A stretch of DNA of 64,000 bases from Sphingobacteriaceae bacterium (lineage in GTDB: Bacteria; Bacteroidota; Bacteroidia; B-17B0; Aurantibacillaceae), in the NCBI GenBank assembly GCA_016709575.1, contig JADJMM010000013.1, forward strand, positions 74,334 to 138,333, given 5' to 3'. The notes under the pieces were generated by a model. The model had not been told where the DNA came from. It saw only the letters and a list, made by a program, of their open reading frames with translations, and ran no database searches. This document shows, in pieces, positions 7,968-17,100 of this stretch (positions within the stretch are counted from its first letter, which is position 1; each line of letters begins with the position of its first letter). The position numbers and the translations under genes are program-made.

Positions 7968-8980
7968 ATGTTATTAGATAGTCTTTTAGTAAAAAATAAA
8001 ATCCCTGATTTTTTAATACGGATTGGTATCCGTCGTTTATTAAAACAACGCTTACGTGATGAAGAAGCGCAAAAAAATAATTTGCCGAAGCTTATTGAAG
8101 AATTAAAAAATTCACCAATTGCAATTGAGACTAAAGCTGCGAATGAACAACATTACGAAGTCCCAACCCAATTCTATCAATACTGTTTAGGGAAACATCT
8201 AAAATACAGCAGTGGTTTTTGGAAAGAGAGTGTTACAGATATCGATACCTCTGAAAGAGATATGCTTGATATCACTTGTGAACGAGCGGAGTTACAAAAC
8301 GGACAAGAAGTATTGGAGTTAGGTTGCGGTTGGGGTTCTTTGTCGCTGTTTATGGCGGCGAAATTTCCGAAAAGTAATTTTACTGTTGTTTCCAATTCAA
8401 GAACTCAGAAAATTTATATTGACGAGCAAGCGAAGTTAAGAGGAATTAATAATCTTAATGTTTTCACCATTGATATCAATAATTTCAACATCGATAAAAA
8501 TTTGATAGAGTTGTTTCTGTTGAGATGTTCGAACATTTACGGAATTATAAGTTGCTCTTCAATAAAATTTCTTCATTATTAAAAGATGACGGAAAAATGT
8601 TTGTGCACGTCTTCACTCATAAAACTTACGCTTACAAATTTGAAGTGAAAGATGATACAGATTGGATGAGTAAATATTTCTTTACAGGAGGAATAATGCC
8701 GAGCAACGATTTGTTCTCCTACTTTAACGATGATTTGAAAATTGTAAACCAATGGACGGTGAATGGAACGCATTATAATAAAACCTCCGAAGCCTGGTTA
8801 CAAAACATGGATAAGCACAAAGCACAAATCATTCCGTTATTCGAAAAAACCTACGGAAAAGAAAATGCAACCAAATGGTGGGTATACTGGCGCGTATTTT
8901 ATATGGCCTGCGCTGAATTGTGGGGATTTGATAAAGGAGAAGAGTGGATGGTAGTACATTATTTGTTTGAAAAGAAGTAA
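7968..8980 (+). CDS. Cyclopropane-synthase-like SAM methyltransferase, first copy (frameshifted)
   Basis: After adding one T to the T3 run at 8501-8503 this is a 337-residue protein. Visible features are HYEVPTQFYQYCLGKHLKYSSG (the CFA-synthase entry motif), the SAM-binding loop VLELGCGWGSLSLFMA, and VVSVEMFEHLRNY, where the catalytic VEMxEH motif of the family is recovered only in the repaired frame. It lacks the N-terminal domain of classical Cfa (about 380-420 residues), so it belongs to the short subgroup. It should methylate double bonds of membrane phospholipid chains. Its TAA overlaps the ATG of the flavoprotein (TAATG), indicating translational coupling. Confidence 0.85.
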
Positions 8981-10323
8981 TGGAAAAACTCGCTATTATA
9001 GGAACAGGAATTGCCGGAATGGGCTGTGCGCATCATCTTCAGAAAAAGTATGACCTCACTATTTTCGAAAAACATAATTACGTAGGCGGACATACCAATA
9101 CTGTTTCAGTTGATGAAGATGGTCAGCCTGTTTATATGGATACAGGGTTCATGGTGTTTAATTTCGAGACCTATCCGAACCTCTGTAAATTATTTGATGA
9201 GATAAAAGCCCCAATCAAAAAAACAGATATGTCGTTTAGCGTGCAGCATATGCCAACAGGTTTGGAATATTGTGGTTCGGGTATAAATGGTTTGTTTGCG
9301 CAGCGTAAAAACATTTTCAATATCAAGTATATTAAAATGCTGATGCAAATTTCCCGCTTCAATAAAATTAGTGTGGAGATAATGGACAATCCGAAGTATC
9401 AGGATTATTCATTAGGAAAATACATTAAGGAATTTGGTTTTGGAGAGGATATGTTGTGGAAATATTTAATTCCGATGAGCTCCGCAGTTTGGAGTACGCC
9501 AATGGATAAGATGTTGGATTTTCCTGTCGTGACTTTGATTCGTTTTTTTAAAAATCATGGATTTTTAGGCTTAGACACCCAACATCAATGGTACACCTTA
9601 GAAAACGGAAGCGAATCTTACAAGAAATTATTGATTGCGCCGTTTAAAGATAAAATTCAAATCAATAACGGCGTTGTAAAAGTAAAACGCGAAGGAAATA
9701 AAGCGATTGTTACAACTAAAGATGGAAAGTCTCACGAATTTGATAAAGTAATATTTGCTTCTCATGCCGATGAAACGTTGAAGTTGTTAGAGAATCCTAC
9801 TTCAGACGAAAAACGATTATTATCCCCATTCAAATACGAAAAGAATATTGCGACAGTTCACAACGATGAATCCATCATGCCAAAAACAAGAAAGACCTGG
9901 AGTAGTTGGAATTACAGAATAGAAGAGAGGAACGGAAAATTAATTCCCTCTACTATTTATTGGATGAACAGTTTACAAGGCGTTTCAAAAAAGAAGAATT
10001 ATTTTGTTTCGATAAATGCTTTAGAAGGAACAGTTTCTAAAATTAAAATTATTAGAGAAATAGAGTATCACCATCCTTTATTTGATGTCGCCTCCATGCA
10101 AGCGCAAGATGAACTTCATAAATTAAATGAAATAGGGCCTTTGTACTATTGCGGCAGTTATTTTAAGTACGGCTTTCACGAAGATGCATACAAAAGTGCA
10201 GTAGATTTGTTACGAAAATCTGCGCTAATCCGCGACATCCGCGGGAAATATTTAACCCCATTGGTTTATGCCCGCAGATTTCGCAGATTGACGCAGATTA
10301 ATAAGAACAAAAAGTTAAATTAG
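8980..10323 (+). CDS. FAD-dependent oxidoreductase (amine oxidase/desaturase-like)
   Basis: A 447-residue flavoprotein. The N-terminal dinucleotide loop LAIIGTGIAGMGCAHHL and the following FEKHNYVGGHTNTV are the FAD-binding signature of NAD(P)-binding-Rossmann amine-oxidase-like proteins. YYCGSYFKYGFHEDAYKSA near the end is the conserved C-terminal FAD contact. Related proteins are regularly encoded with DUF1365 and cyclopropane synthases and are thought to oxidise or reduce the modified acyl chain. The final 35 residues after SAVDLLRK are encoded by an inverted repeat (10217-10299) and look like an added tail. It overlaps the preceding gene by one base. Confidence 0.85.
   Translation: MEKLAIIGTGIAGMGCAHHLQKKYDLTIFEKHNYVGGHTNTVSVDEDGQPVYMDTGFMVFNFETYPNLCKLFDEIKAPIKKTDMSFSVQHMPTGLEYCGSGINGLFAQRKNIFNIKYIKMLMQISRFNKISVEIMDNPKYQDYSLGKYIKEFGFGEDMLWKYLIPMSSAVWSTPMDKMLDFPVVTLIRFFKNHGFLGLDTQHQWYTLENGSESYKKLLIAPFKDKIQINNGVVKVKREGNKAIVTTKDGKSHEFDKVIFASHADETLKLLENPTSDEKRLLSPFKYEKNIATVHNDESIMPKTRKTWSSWNYRIEERNGKLIPSTIYWMNSLQGVSKKKNYFVSINALEGTVSKIKIIREIEYHHPLFDVASMQAQDELHKLNEIGPLYYCGSYFKYGFHEDAYKSAVDLLRKSALIRDIRGKYLTPLVYARRFRRLTQINKNKKLN
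10217..10299. repeat. Inverted repeat inside the 3' end of the FAD oxidoreductase gene
   Basis: The left arm (10217-10245) and right arm (10271-10299) are each 29 bases. The reverse complement of the left arm matches the right arm at 24 of 29 positions. Both contain repeated cgcagatt/cgcggatt words, and a 25-base AT-rich loop separates them. The arms are GC-richer than the surroundings. The element is in frame and supplies the last residues of the flavoprotein. Confidence 0.75.
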
Positions 10324-10328
10324 CAATC

Positions 10329-11120
10329 ATGAATTCGTGTTTATACAAGGCCAAAGTAATGCACAACAGGCTCGCTCCAAAAAAGCATGCCTTTCATTAT
10401 AACGTCTTTATGTTTTATATTGATTTGGATGAATTGGAGCTATTGAAGAAGAAATTATTTCTGTTTAGTCATAATAAATTCAATTTTTTCAGTTTCAAGG
10501 ACAAGGAACATCTACAATTGCCTATTGAGAATCCCGATAAAGCAAAAAGTACCAAACAACATATTCAAGAATACTTAAAACAAAACGGGGTTACAAATGC
10601 ATCTCGAATTATGCTCCTAACTAATTTAAATGTATTGGGGTATAATTTTAATCCCGTTTCATTTTATTATTGTTTTGATGAGAAGAACGCTCCTGTTTGT
10701 TGTATAGCTGAGGTGAGTAATACCTTCCGTGAAATGAAACCCTTTTTTATGGGGAAAGAACAATTGAATGGCGATACCTATCATTTAAACACCACTAAAT
10801 ATTTTTATGTATCACCTTTTATTGAACACGACACGAATTTTGATTTCAATTTGACTATTCCTTCAGAAAAATTGAATATCAGAATTGATGATTTTAAGGA
10901 TAACGAGAGATTTTTTATCAGCACATTAACCGGGACTAAAAAGCCACTCAATAACCGGAATTTAATCTGGTATAGCATCCGTTTCCCTTTCTTAACACTC
11001 CAAATCATCACCCTTATCCATTATAATGCGTTGAGGTTATGGATGAAGAAGATTCGTTATTATAAAAAGGGCGAACATCCTGATTTACAGAGGGAAGTAT
11101 TCAATAAATATCCTGATTAA
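10329..11120 (+). CDS. DUF1365 domain-containing protein
   Basis: A 263-residue protein covering the whole DUF1365 family: the start LYKAKVMHNRLAPKKHAFHY, the core GYNFNPVSFYYCFD, and EVSNTFREMKPFFM are characteristic. No catalytic role is established. In many bacteria it is encoded between an FAD oxidoreductase and a cyclopropane synthase, as here. A hydrophobic helix near residues 215-237 may attach it to the membrane. It begins six bases after the flavoprotein stop, so it is part of the same transcript. Confidence 0.9.
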   Translation: MNSCLYKAKVMHNRLAPKKHAFHYNVFMFYIDLDELELLKKKLFLFSHNKFNFFSFKDKEHLQLPIENPDKAKSTKQHIQEYLKQNGVTNASRIMLLTNLNVLGYNFNPVSFYYCFDEKNAPVCCIAEVSNTFREMKPFFMGKEQLNGDTYHLNTTKYFYVSPFIEHDTNFDFNLTIPSEKLNIRIDDFKDNERFFISTLTGTKKPLNNRNLIWYSIRFPFLTLQIITLIHYNALRLWMKKIRYYKKGEHPDLQREVFNKYPD

Positions 11121-11148
11121 TTTGTAAGGAATATGTATCTAATTCGTA

Positions 11149-11156
11149 TATATTTG
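11149..11156 (+). promoter_or_regulatory. Possible internal -7 box before the second cfa gene
   Basis: TATATTTG matches TANNTTTG, and a TTTG occurs 24 bases upstream at 11121-11124, slightly farther than usual. Transcription would start almost at the ATG (11165), giving a nearly leaderless message. The box may be real or an accident of the AT-rich spacer. Confidence 0.3.
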
Positions 11157-11164
11157 TAATACGT

Positions 11165-12403
11165 ATGTCAAGCACTATAGCCATAAGCGCTAAAAAAGGA
11201 TTCTATGAGAAGGCAGTTTTAAACATGCTTTCGAAAATGCAATTAGGCACTTTAAACCTAACTTTGCCAAGCGGCGAGCAAATTACTTTAGGTAATGGTG
11301 AGGGTGGAATTGTAGCGAATGCCGAAATTAGAAATCCTTATTTCTTTAAACGTTGTGTGTTGTATGGAGATATTGGCTTTGGTGAGGCTTATGTTGATGG
11401 AGATTGGGACACGGATAATATTACCAACGTTATTAAATGGTTTTTGTTGAATGTAGATAATGCGCCGACTATTTCAGGAAGTTCTTCAAAATCATTTGTA
11501 TTAAATATTTTAAAGATTTTCAATAATATCTATCACTCTAAACGCGAGAATACATTAAAAGGTTCAAAGAAAAATATTTCGGAACACTACGATTTGAATA
11601 ATGATTTCTTTGCGTCGTTTTTAGATTCAACTATGACGTATTCCGGTGCTTATTTTAATAAGGAAGGAATTACATTGCAAGAGGCGCAATTAGCAAAGTA
11701 CGATCGCTTATGTAAAGAAATGAATTTAAAACCCGGCGATCATGTGTTAGAAATTGGTAGCGGATGGGGCGGAAATGCAATTTACATGGCAAAGAATTAC
11801 GGCTGTTATGTAACCAGTGTAACGATTTCTGAAGAGCAATTTAAATTGGCGAAGGAAAGAGTAGAGAAGGAAGGCTTAGCTGATAAAGTAAATATAATAT
11901 TACAGGATTACCGTTATTTAAGCGGACAATTCGATAAAATTGTATCTATCGAAATGTTAGAAGCTGTTGGGGCGAAATTTTATGATGCCTATTTTAAAAA
12001 ATGTCACGAGTTATTGAAGAAAGACGGTGTTTTAGCTCTTCAAGTTATTACTTGTCCGGATTCACGTTTTGAGAGTTTACGTACGGGTGTGGATTGGATT
12101 CAGAAACATATTTTCCCAGGTTCATTATTACCTTCTGTGGCTGCAATTAATCGTGCTATTAATAATACAAGCGATTTAACTTTAGTGGATTTAAAAGATC
12201 TTGGATTGGATTACGGTCGTACGTTGAATTTGTGGAGAGAGCAATTCAACAAGAATATTTCTGAGATTAAGAAATTAGGCTTCGATGATACCTTCATCCG
12301 CAAATGGAATTATTATTTCTGTTATTGTGAAGCCGCTTTCGATATGCGTAACATCAACGTTATGCAAATGGTTTACGCAAGACCGAATAACATCAAGCGT
12401 TAG
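11165..12403 (+). CDS. cfa: Cyclopropane-fatty-acyl-phospholipid synthase, second copy
   Basis: A full-length 412-residue enzyme. It has the N-terminal domain (FKRCVLYGDIGFGEAYVDGDW), the entry motif ISEHYDLNNDFFASFLDSTMTYS, the SAM loop HVLEIGSGWGGNAIYMAK, VSIEMLEAVG, and the C-terminal RKWNYYFCYCEAAFDMRNIN. The enzyme transfers a methyl group from SAM to a cis double bond of phospholipid acyl chains, forming a cyclopropane ring or, in related enzymes, a methyl branch. Together with the shorter paralogue at 7968 it gives the cluster two methyltransferases. It is 45 bases after DUF1365 and overlaps the convergent transporter by 11 bases. Confidence 0.93.
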   Translation: MSSTIAISAKKGFYEKAVLNMLSKMQLGTLNLTLPSGEQITLGNGEGGIVANAEIRNPYFFKRCVLYGDIGFGEAYVDGDWDTDNITNVIKWFLLNVDNAPTISGSSSKSFVLNILKIFNNIYHSKRENTLKGSKKNISEHYDLNNDFFASFLDSTMTYSGAYFNKEGITLQEAQLAKYDRLCKEMNLKPGDHVLEIGSGWGGNAIYMAKNYGCYVTSVTISEEQFKLAKERVEKEGLADKVNIILQDYRYLSGQFDKIVSIEMLEAVGAKFYDAYFKKCHELLKKDGVLALQVITCPDSRFESLRTGVDWIQKHIFPGSLLPSVAAINRAINNTSDLTLVDLKDLGLDYGRTLNLWREQFNKNISEIKKLGFDDTFIRKWNYYFCYCEAAFDMRNINVMQMVYARPNNIKR

Positions 12404-13736
12404 GCTTTTTTTCCTTAAACCCTGTAAAGATTAAAGTTGCAACCAAGCACAATACAAAGCCCAGAATTCCATTTAAACGTACTCCTAAATCATTTCCAAT
12501 ATCTTTCCCGTAAATTAACAACATTGCGAATAAAGCAATGCCAAAGGTCTGAGCAATTTTTACAAAGAAGTAGCGAACAGCAAAATAAATGGCTTCTTTA
12601 TTCTCGCCTGTTTCTTTACTGTCTTTTTCAATTATCTCAGCTAAAATGGCATTCGGTAAAATATTCAAAGAGGCAAGGGGAATCGCTGCTAAAGCAATCA
12701 GTGCGTAAATTTGTCCTTCAGGGTCTAATGAAAATCTCCCCAGAAAATAAATTCCTAAAAACACAATAGACAAAAGAGCTAAAGAACATAGCACAATAAT
12801 TTTCTTTCCGATTTTCTTAGCTAGATAGTTGGTTATTGGATAAAAAATAAAAGAGACGAGTACCATTGTTATCATTAATTTATTCCCGATGCTTTCCGGT
12901 AATTGTAATAATACCGTAACAAAATACATTAAGCCCGAAGTAATAATGGTGACAGAGATGAAATACGAAAAATCTGCCACCACAAATAATAGGAAATTTT
13001 TATTGGTGAGAGTTTGTTTTAGCGCATCTTTCATAGGTACATGACTTGGTTTTCCTGCACAATATTTTTTCTCATCAATGGCAAAACAAGTCACCAGCAT
13101 GCAAACTGCGGCCAAAGCACACATGACAAATACCGTTAATTGTAAAGCGGAAATTCGTGATGACATTTCAAATGAATGTTGAAACACATCGGTTAAATTA
13201 AAAGCATTGGAAGCAATCCCAATTCCAAAAACATAACCAACCGATTGCCAGGTGGCGAGTTTTACTTTGTCATCTGAGGTTGGTGCTAATTCCGGTAACA
13301 AAGCATTGTAGGGAATGATATATGTCGTTGAAGAAACATAAAACCCAATCAATGTAAAAATTAACCAAATAATATTGGAGGAACTTTCTTCTTGTTTTAA
13401 GGGATAGAAAATAAGAAAACAAAAAATTAGAGAAGGAATTACCGCGAATTTCATCAATGGAATCCGTCTTCCTTTTGGATTTTTACTTCTGTCGCTAAAC
13501 TGTGCTATGAAGGGATCGTAAATAGCATCCACTAATCTTCCACTTGCGGTAATAATAGCAATGACATTAAATACTCCGAAAATAACAACTTGAGTAATTA
13601 AATTAGGCAAGCCGCTGTTGGCAGGCGGTAAGTAAAGATAAATTAAGATAACACTGATGAGGTTAATCATAATACTCCATCCCATCATGCCAAATGCATA
13701 AGCAATTTGTTTTGAGAGAGGGAGTTTTTGTTGCAT
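12393..13736 (-). CDS. MFS transporter of the GPH (MelB-like) cation symporter family
   Basis: About 447 residues with 11-12 hydrophobic helices. The loop DAIYDPFIAQFSDRSKNPKGRR, with its conserved acidic residue and basic cluster, is the GPH/MelB hallmark. The substrate is unknown. I start at the ATG at 13734-13736; an in-frame TTG directly before it follows the FAH stop. Its position right after fumarylacetoacetase could mean uptake of aromatic catabolites. GPH-like proteins are also found in cfa/DUF1365 clusters, and this gene faces that cluster with overlapping ends. Confidence 0.85.
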   Translation of the reverse strand: MQQKLPLSKQIAYAFGMMGWSIMINLISVILIYLYLPPANSGLPNLITQVVIFGVFNVIAIITASGRLVDAIYDPFIAQFSDRSKNPKGRRIPLMKFAVIPSLIFCFLIFYPLKQEESSSNIIWLIFTLIGFYVSSTTYIIPYNALLPELAPTSDDKVKLATWQSVGYVFGIGIASNAFNLTDVFQHSFEMSSRISALQLTVFVMCALAAVCMLVTCFAIDEKKYCAGKPSHVPMKDALKQTLTNKNFLLFVVADFSYFISVTIITSGLMYFVTVLLQLPESIGNKLMITMVLVSFIFYPITNYLAKKIGKKIIVLCSLALLSIVFLGIYFLGRFSLDPEGQIYALIALAAIPLASLNILPNAILAEIIEKDSKETGENKEAIYFAVRYFFVKIAQTFGIALFAMLLIYGKDIGNDLGVRLNGILGFVLCLVATLIFTGFKEKKPNA

Positions 13737-13739
13737 CAA

Positions 13740-15014
13740 TTATTTAGCAGGTAATAGTTTTGCTTTGCATTCACCAAAACCAATTCTGACATTGCCTTTT
13801 TGACAATAACCTTTTATCGTAATCGTATCATTATCGTTTACGAATTTACGCTCACTACCATCTTTTAAAGTAATTGGTTTAGTGCCACGCCAGGTTAATT
13901 CCATCATACTTCCGAATTCGCTTGGGTCCGGACCACTAATTGTACCGCTTGCCATCATATCGCCAACATTAATATTGCAACCGTTTATAGTATGATGTGC
14001 TAGTTGTTGTTCCATAGTCCAATACATGTATTTGTAATTAGACGTTGCGATTTTATTATCCTCTCCATTTTCAGGTGTCAAGTAAACTTCCAATTTAATG
14101 TCTAAGTTCCTCTCGCCTTGATATTCCAAATATGGCAACACTTTAGGGTCTTGTACATAGCCTTTTGTGCGGAATGGTTCTAATGCTTCCAAAGTAACTA
14201 TCCAAGGCGAAATGGTGGACGCAAAATTCTTTGATAAGAATGGTCCTAGTGGAATATATTCCCAAGTTTGAATGTCGCGTGCACTCCAATCATTAAACAA
14301 CACCATTCCGAAAATATAATCATCCGCTTTTTCGGTTGTAATGTTGTCACCCATTTTAGTTGATTTACCAATGATAAATGCAGTTTCTAATTCTATATCC
14401 AATAATTTACTCGGGCCAAACACCGGCAATTCTGCATCGGCAGGTTTTTGTTGTCCTTTTGGTCGGTGAAAAGAATGTCCGCTAACACAAATACTTGAAG
14501 CACGACCATGATAACCAACCGGTAAATGTTTCCAGTTTGGCATCAATGCATTTTTTGGGTCGCGAATCATCGTGCCAATGTTTGTCGCGTGATCGATACT
14601 GCTATAAAAATCAGTATAGTCGCCAACATGAACAGGCATTATCATTTTTACATCACTTTGTTTTTTGAAGACTAAGAAATGTAATTCTTTATGATTTTGT
14701 AATTCGTTATTGGTAGTTTGTAATAATTCTGAAATGCGTTCGCGTAAATGATTAGTAGTTTGTTTCCCTAATCCAATTAAATCATTTAAAGTACCGTTTC
14801 TGAAAAATTCCTGTGGAATATTTAAAGCTTCAAAATAACCATTGCTCGCTAATTCGTATAAATCAATAATATGTTCACCAATAGCAGAGCAGGCATGATG
14901 TGTTACTTTTGAATCGGAATAAATACCGAATGGAATGTTTTGAATAGGGAAATCACTTCCGGGTTTTACATCCATCCAACTTTGTAGTATCGGGTTATTA
15001 GCTTTTGAGGTCAT
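13740..15014 (-). CDS. fahA: Fumarylacetoacetase
   Basis: A 424-residue FAH, the last enzyme of tyrosine/homogentisate breakdown, splitting fumarylacetoacetate into fumarate and acetoacetate. Conserved pieces include FPIQNIPFGIYSD, the active-site DYTDFYSSIDHATNIGTMIR, PVGYHGRASSICVSG, VLFNDWSARDIQTWEY, PLGPFLSKNFASTISPWIV and MASGTISGPDPSEFGSM. The length is normal. It overlaps the NADH dehydrogenase by four bases (ATGA) and is followed directly by the transporter, so the three form one operon. The other tyrosine pathway genes are not in the window. Confidence 0.96.
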   Translation of the reverse strand: MTSKANNPILQSWMDVKPGSDFPIQNIPFGIYSDSKVTHHACSAIGEHIIDLYELASNGYFEALNIPQEFFRNGTLNDLIGLGKQTTNHLRERISELLQTTNNELQNHKELHFLVFKKQSDVKMIMPVHVGDYTDFYSSIDHATNIGTMIRDPKNALMPNWKHLPVGYHGRASSICVSGHSFHRPKGQQKPADAELPVFGPSKLLDIELETAFIIGKSTKMGDNITTEKADDYIFGMVLFNDWSARDIQTWEYIPLGPFLSKNFASTISPWIVTLEALEPFRTKGYVQDPKVLPYLEYQGERNLDIKLEVYLTPENGEDNKIATSNYKYMYWTMEQQLAHHTINGCNINVGDMMASGTISGPDPSEFGSMMELTWRGTKPITLKDGSERKFVNDNDTITIKGYCQKGNVRIGFGECKAKLLPAK

Positions 15015-16249
15015 AACTGTTTTTTAAATGGTTTTATTATTAAGCGTAATGATTGGTCGGACGTAAAATATTTCCACAACCAGTTTACAAATATGATTAA
15101 TTTATTTTTTACTCCAAGTATAAGCATTAAATGTAAAAACATCCAGAATACCCAAGCAATAAATCCCTGAAATTTAATATTTGGTAGGTCAACAACTGCC
15201 AAATGCTTTCCAACAGTAGCCATTGAGCCTTTATCGGAATACTCATAAGGGGTATTGGTATTGTTCTTAATATTGTTTGCAAGATGTTTAGCTTGCTCTA
15301 TAGCAACTGTTGCTACCTGAGGATGGCCGTTCGGAAATTTCTCGGTTTTCATTAAAGCAATGTCACCAATAGCATAAATGTTGCTACAACCTTCAACTAA
15401 ACTTGTTCTTCCAACTAAAAAACGATTGCCTCTTGTAATGGAACTTTCGGGCATACCTGGAATGTTATTCCCAATAATACCGGCGCCCCACACAACTGTT
15501 TTAGTGGGAATAGTTTTTCCATTTCCCAATTCAACAACATTGCCATCAAAGTTTTTTACCAGAGTGGAAGTCCAAACATTTACACCTAATTGCTCAAGAT
15601 ATTCTTTTGATTTTACAGAGGCTTGTTCTGACATAGCACCTAATGTTCTTGGTCCTGATTCGATTAAATAGATATTCATTTTGCTGAAATCTAATTCAGG
15701 ATAATCTTTTGGTAAGATATTTTTTTTCATCTCGGCCAAAGCACCCGACACTTCAACTCCGGTTGGTCCGCCACCTACTACAACAATGTTTAGAAGTGCT
15801 TGTTTATCTTCATCATTCGCCGATAAAGCATCTTCAAAATTTTGCAACAAAGTATTCCGCAAATAAAGCGCTTCATTCACCGACTTCATTGGAATCGCAT
15901 GTTTTGCAATAGTAGTATTTCCAAAAAAATTAGTAGTAGCGCCTGTAGCTATAATGAGTTTATCGTATTTTATTTCTCCTAAGTGAGTTGTAATTGAATT
16001 TTCGTTGACATTTACTTTAGTCACCTCAGTAACTCGCAAATGAACATTTTTATAGCTTTGAAATAATTTCCTTAAGGGGAAAGTAATTGAGCTTGGCTCT
16101 AAACCTGATGTTGCAACTTGATAAAATAAAGGTTGAAACTGATGGAAATTATTTTTATCGATTAACCATATTTCATTATCGGTATTTTTTAAACTGCGGG
16201 CTATTTTTAAACCTGCAAATCCGCCACCTATAATTACTATCCGTTGCAT
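15011..16249 (-). CDS. ndh: Type II NADH dehydrogenase (NAD(P)/FAD oxidoreductase)
   Basis: A 412-residue flavoprotein with two dinucleotide-binding loops: RIVIIGGGFAGLKIARSL at the N-terminus for FAD, and NIVVVGGGPTGVEVSGALAEM near residue 170 for NADH. The segment NIYAIGDIALM closes the FAD site, and a C-terminal hydrophobic stretch (FIAWVFWMFLHLMLILGVK) fits membrane attachment. It passes electrons from NADH to quinone without pumping protons. Quinone-reducing flavoproteins of this type are common in Bacteroidota. It heads the ndh-fah-transporter operon, although the frame of the dipeptidase gene runs into its start. Confidence 0.88.
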   Translation of the reverse strand: MQRIVIIGGGFAGLKIARSLKNTDNEIWLIDKNNFHQFQPLFYQVATSGLEPSSITFPLRKLFQSYKNVHLRVTEVTKVNVNENSITTHLGEIKYDKLIIATGATTNFFGNTTIAKHAIPMKSVNEALYLRNTLLQNFEDALSANDEDKQALLNIVVVGGGPTGVEVSGALAEMKKNILPKDYPELDFSKMNIYLIESGPRTLGAMSEQASVKSKEYLEQLGVNVWTSTLVKNFDGNVVELGNGKTIPTKTVVWGAGIIGNNIPGMPESSITRGNRFLVGRTSLVEGCSNIYAIGDIALMKTEKFPNGHPQVATVAIEQAKHLANNIKNNTNTPYEYSDKGSMATVGKHLAVVDLPNIKFQGFIAWVFWMFLHLMLILGVKNKLIIFVNWLWKYFTSDQSLRLIIKPFKKQL

Positions 16250-17020
16250 ACGGCACTAAAATTACGAAATTCTTAAGGATTAAGTTATAATTTTCCGCTG
16301 CAAATAGCTTAGTACAAGCATTAAAATGCCACCATTCGGAGGTTATTGGAGTAAAGCCCGCTTTTTTCATTATTTCCCTCAATTTTAAGCGGTTTTTATA
16401 GGCATCTCTACTTAATTTACCTTGAGAAAACATCTCGTTTTCCAATTTAGGCTGGGCTAATTCCCAAAAAAATCAAAGGGCGTGCCCATATCCAATAAAA
16501 CGCCGTTTTCGTTGATGATTCCCACATCAACGGCAGCTCCAAAATTATGTAAGGATAATTCATCCGGTCTGGCAACGTAATTATATTTTTCAATGGGTTT
16601 CATTTTTAATGAATCCCACATCATTTTTTGTATGTGAGAAGGACGCGTGGCATCAAAAACAATAAGGTTGTAAAAGGGATGTTCTTGCTTTAGAATTTTT
16701 TGTGCATGATTTAGTTTAGTGGCGACATCGCATGGAAGATAACATTGGTCTAATCCTTTGTAAAAGCTCTTTCCTAAAAAATTCTTATCGGTATTGTATA
16801 GTAAAACCACTCGTATATCTGGGTCAAATTCACAAATGTTCACTAATCCACTCTTCACAAAAAGTTTTTCGTATTCAGAGGAGTCACGAACTGTTTTTGG
16901 TGGGACTGTGGAGTCTTTTTGAACTAAAACCTCCTTGTTTTTACCAATGTAACTAGTGTTTTCTTGACGACATGACAAGCAAATTAAAAGAATGGGAATT
17001 ATGCTAAAAAGTGCTCTCAA
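16176..17020 (-). CDS. VanX-like D-Ala-D-Ala dipeptidase, lipoprotein (frameshifted)
   Basis: The N-terminus has a lipoprotein signal (LLICLSC). The core shows the M15D zinc site: FDATRPSHIQKMMWDSL, then SLHNFGAAVDVGIIN (the SxHxxGxAxD motif), and EWWHFNACTK at the end with the last zinc His. The last part is in a second frame, recovered by one extra T in the run at 16466-16472. The second frame continues about 73 bases into ndh, so the natural stop has probably also been lost, near 16265-16290. The enzyme would hydrolyse D-Ala-D-Ala or related dipeptides from peptidoglycan in the periplasm. No vanH/vanA genes are near, so this is recycling rather than resistance. Confidence 0.82.
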
Positions 17021-17070
17021 AAAGTTAATTAATTGTGTAAACTAAGCTTAGGCATTTTTAGCCTTTTTGT

Positions 17071-17078
17071 TAAATTTG
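17071..17078 (+). promoter_or_regulatory. -7 box of yajQ
   Basis: TAAATTTG is a perfect TANNTTTG, 22 bases before the yajQ ATG, predicting a leader of about 16 bases. No clear TTTG sits at the expected -33 position. Confidence 0.45.
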
Positions 17079-17100
17079 ACAATCACAAAAGTAACAAGAA

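Noticed and set aside
16176..17020. Vancomycin resistance gene vanX
   Set aside because: There is no vanH or vanA nearby and the protein has a lipoprotein signal, which fits periplasmic murein dipeptide hydrolysis.
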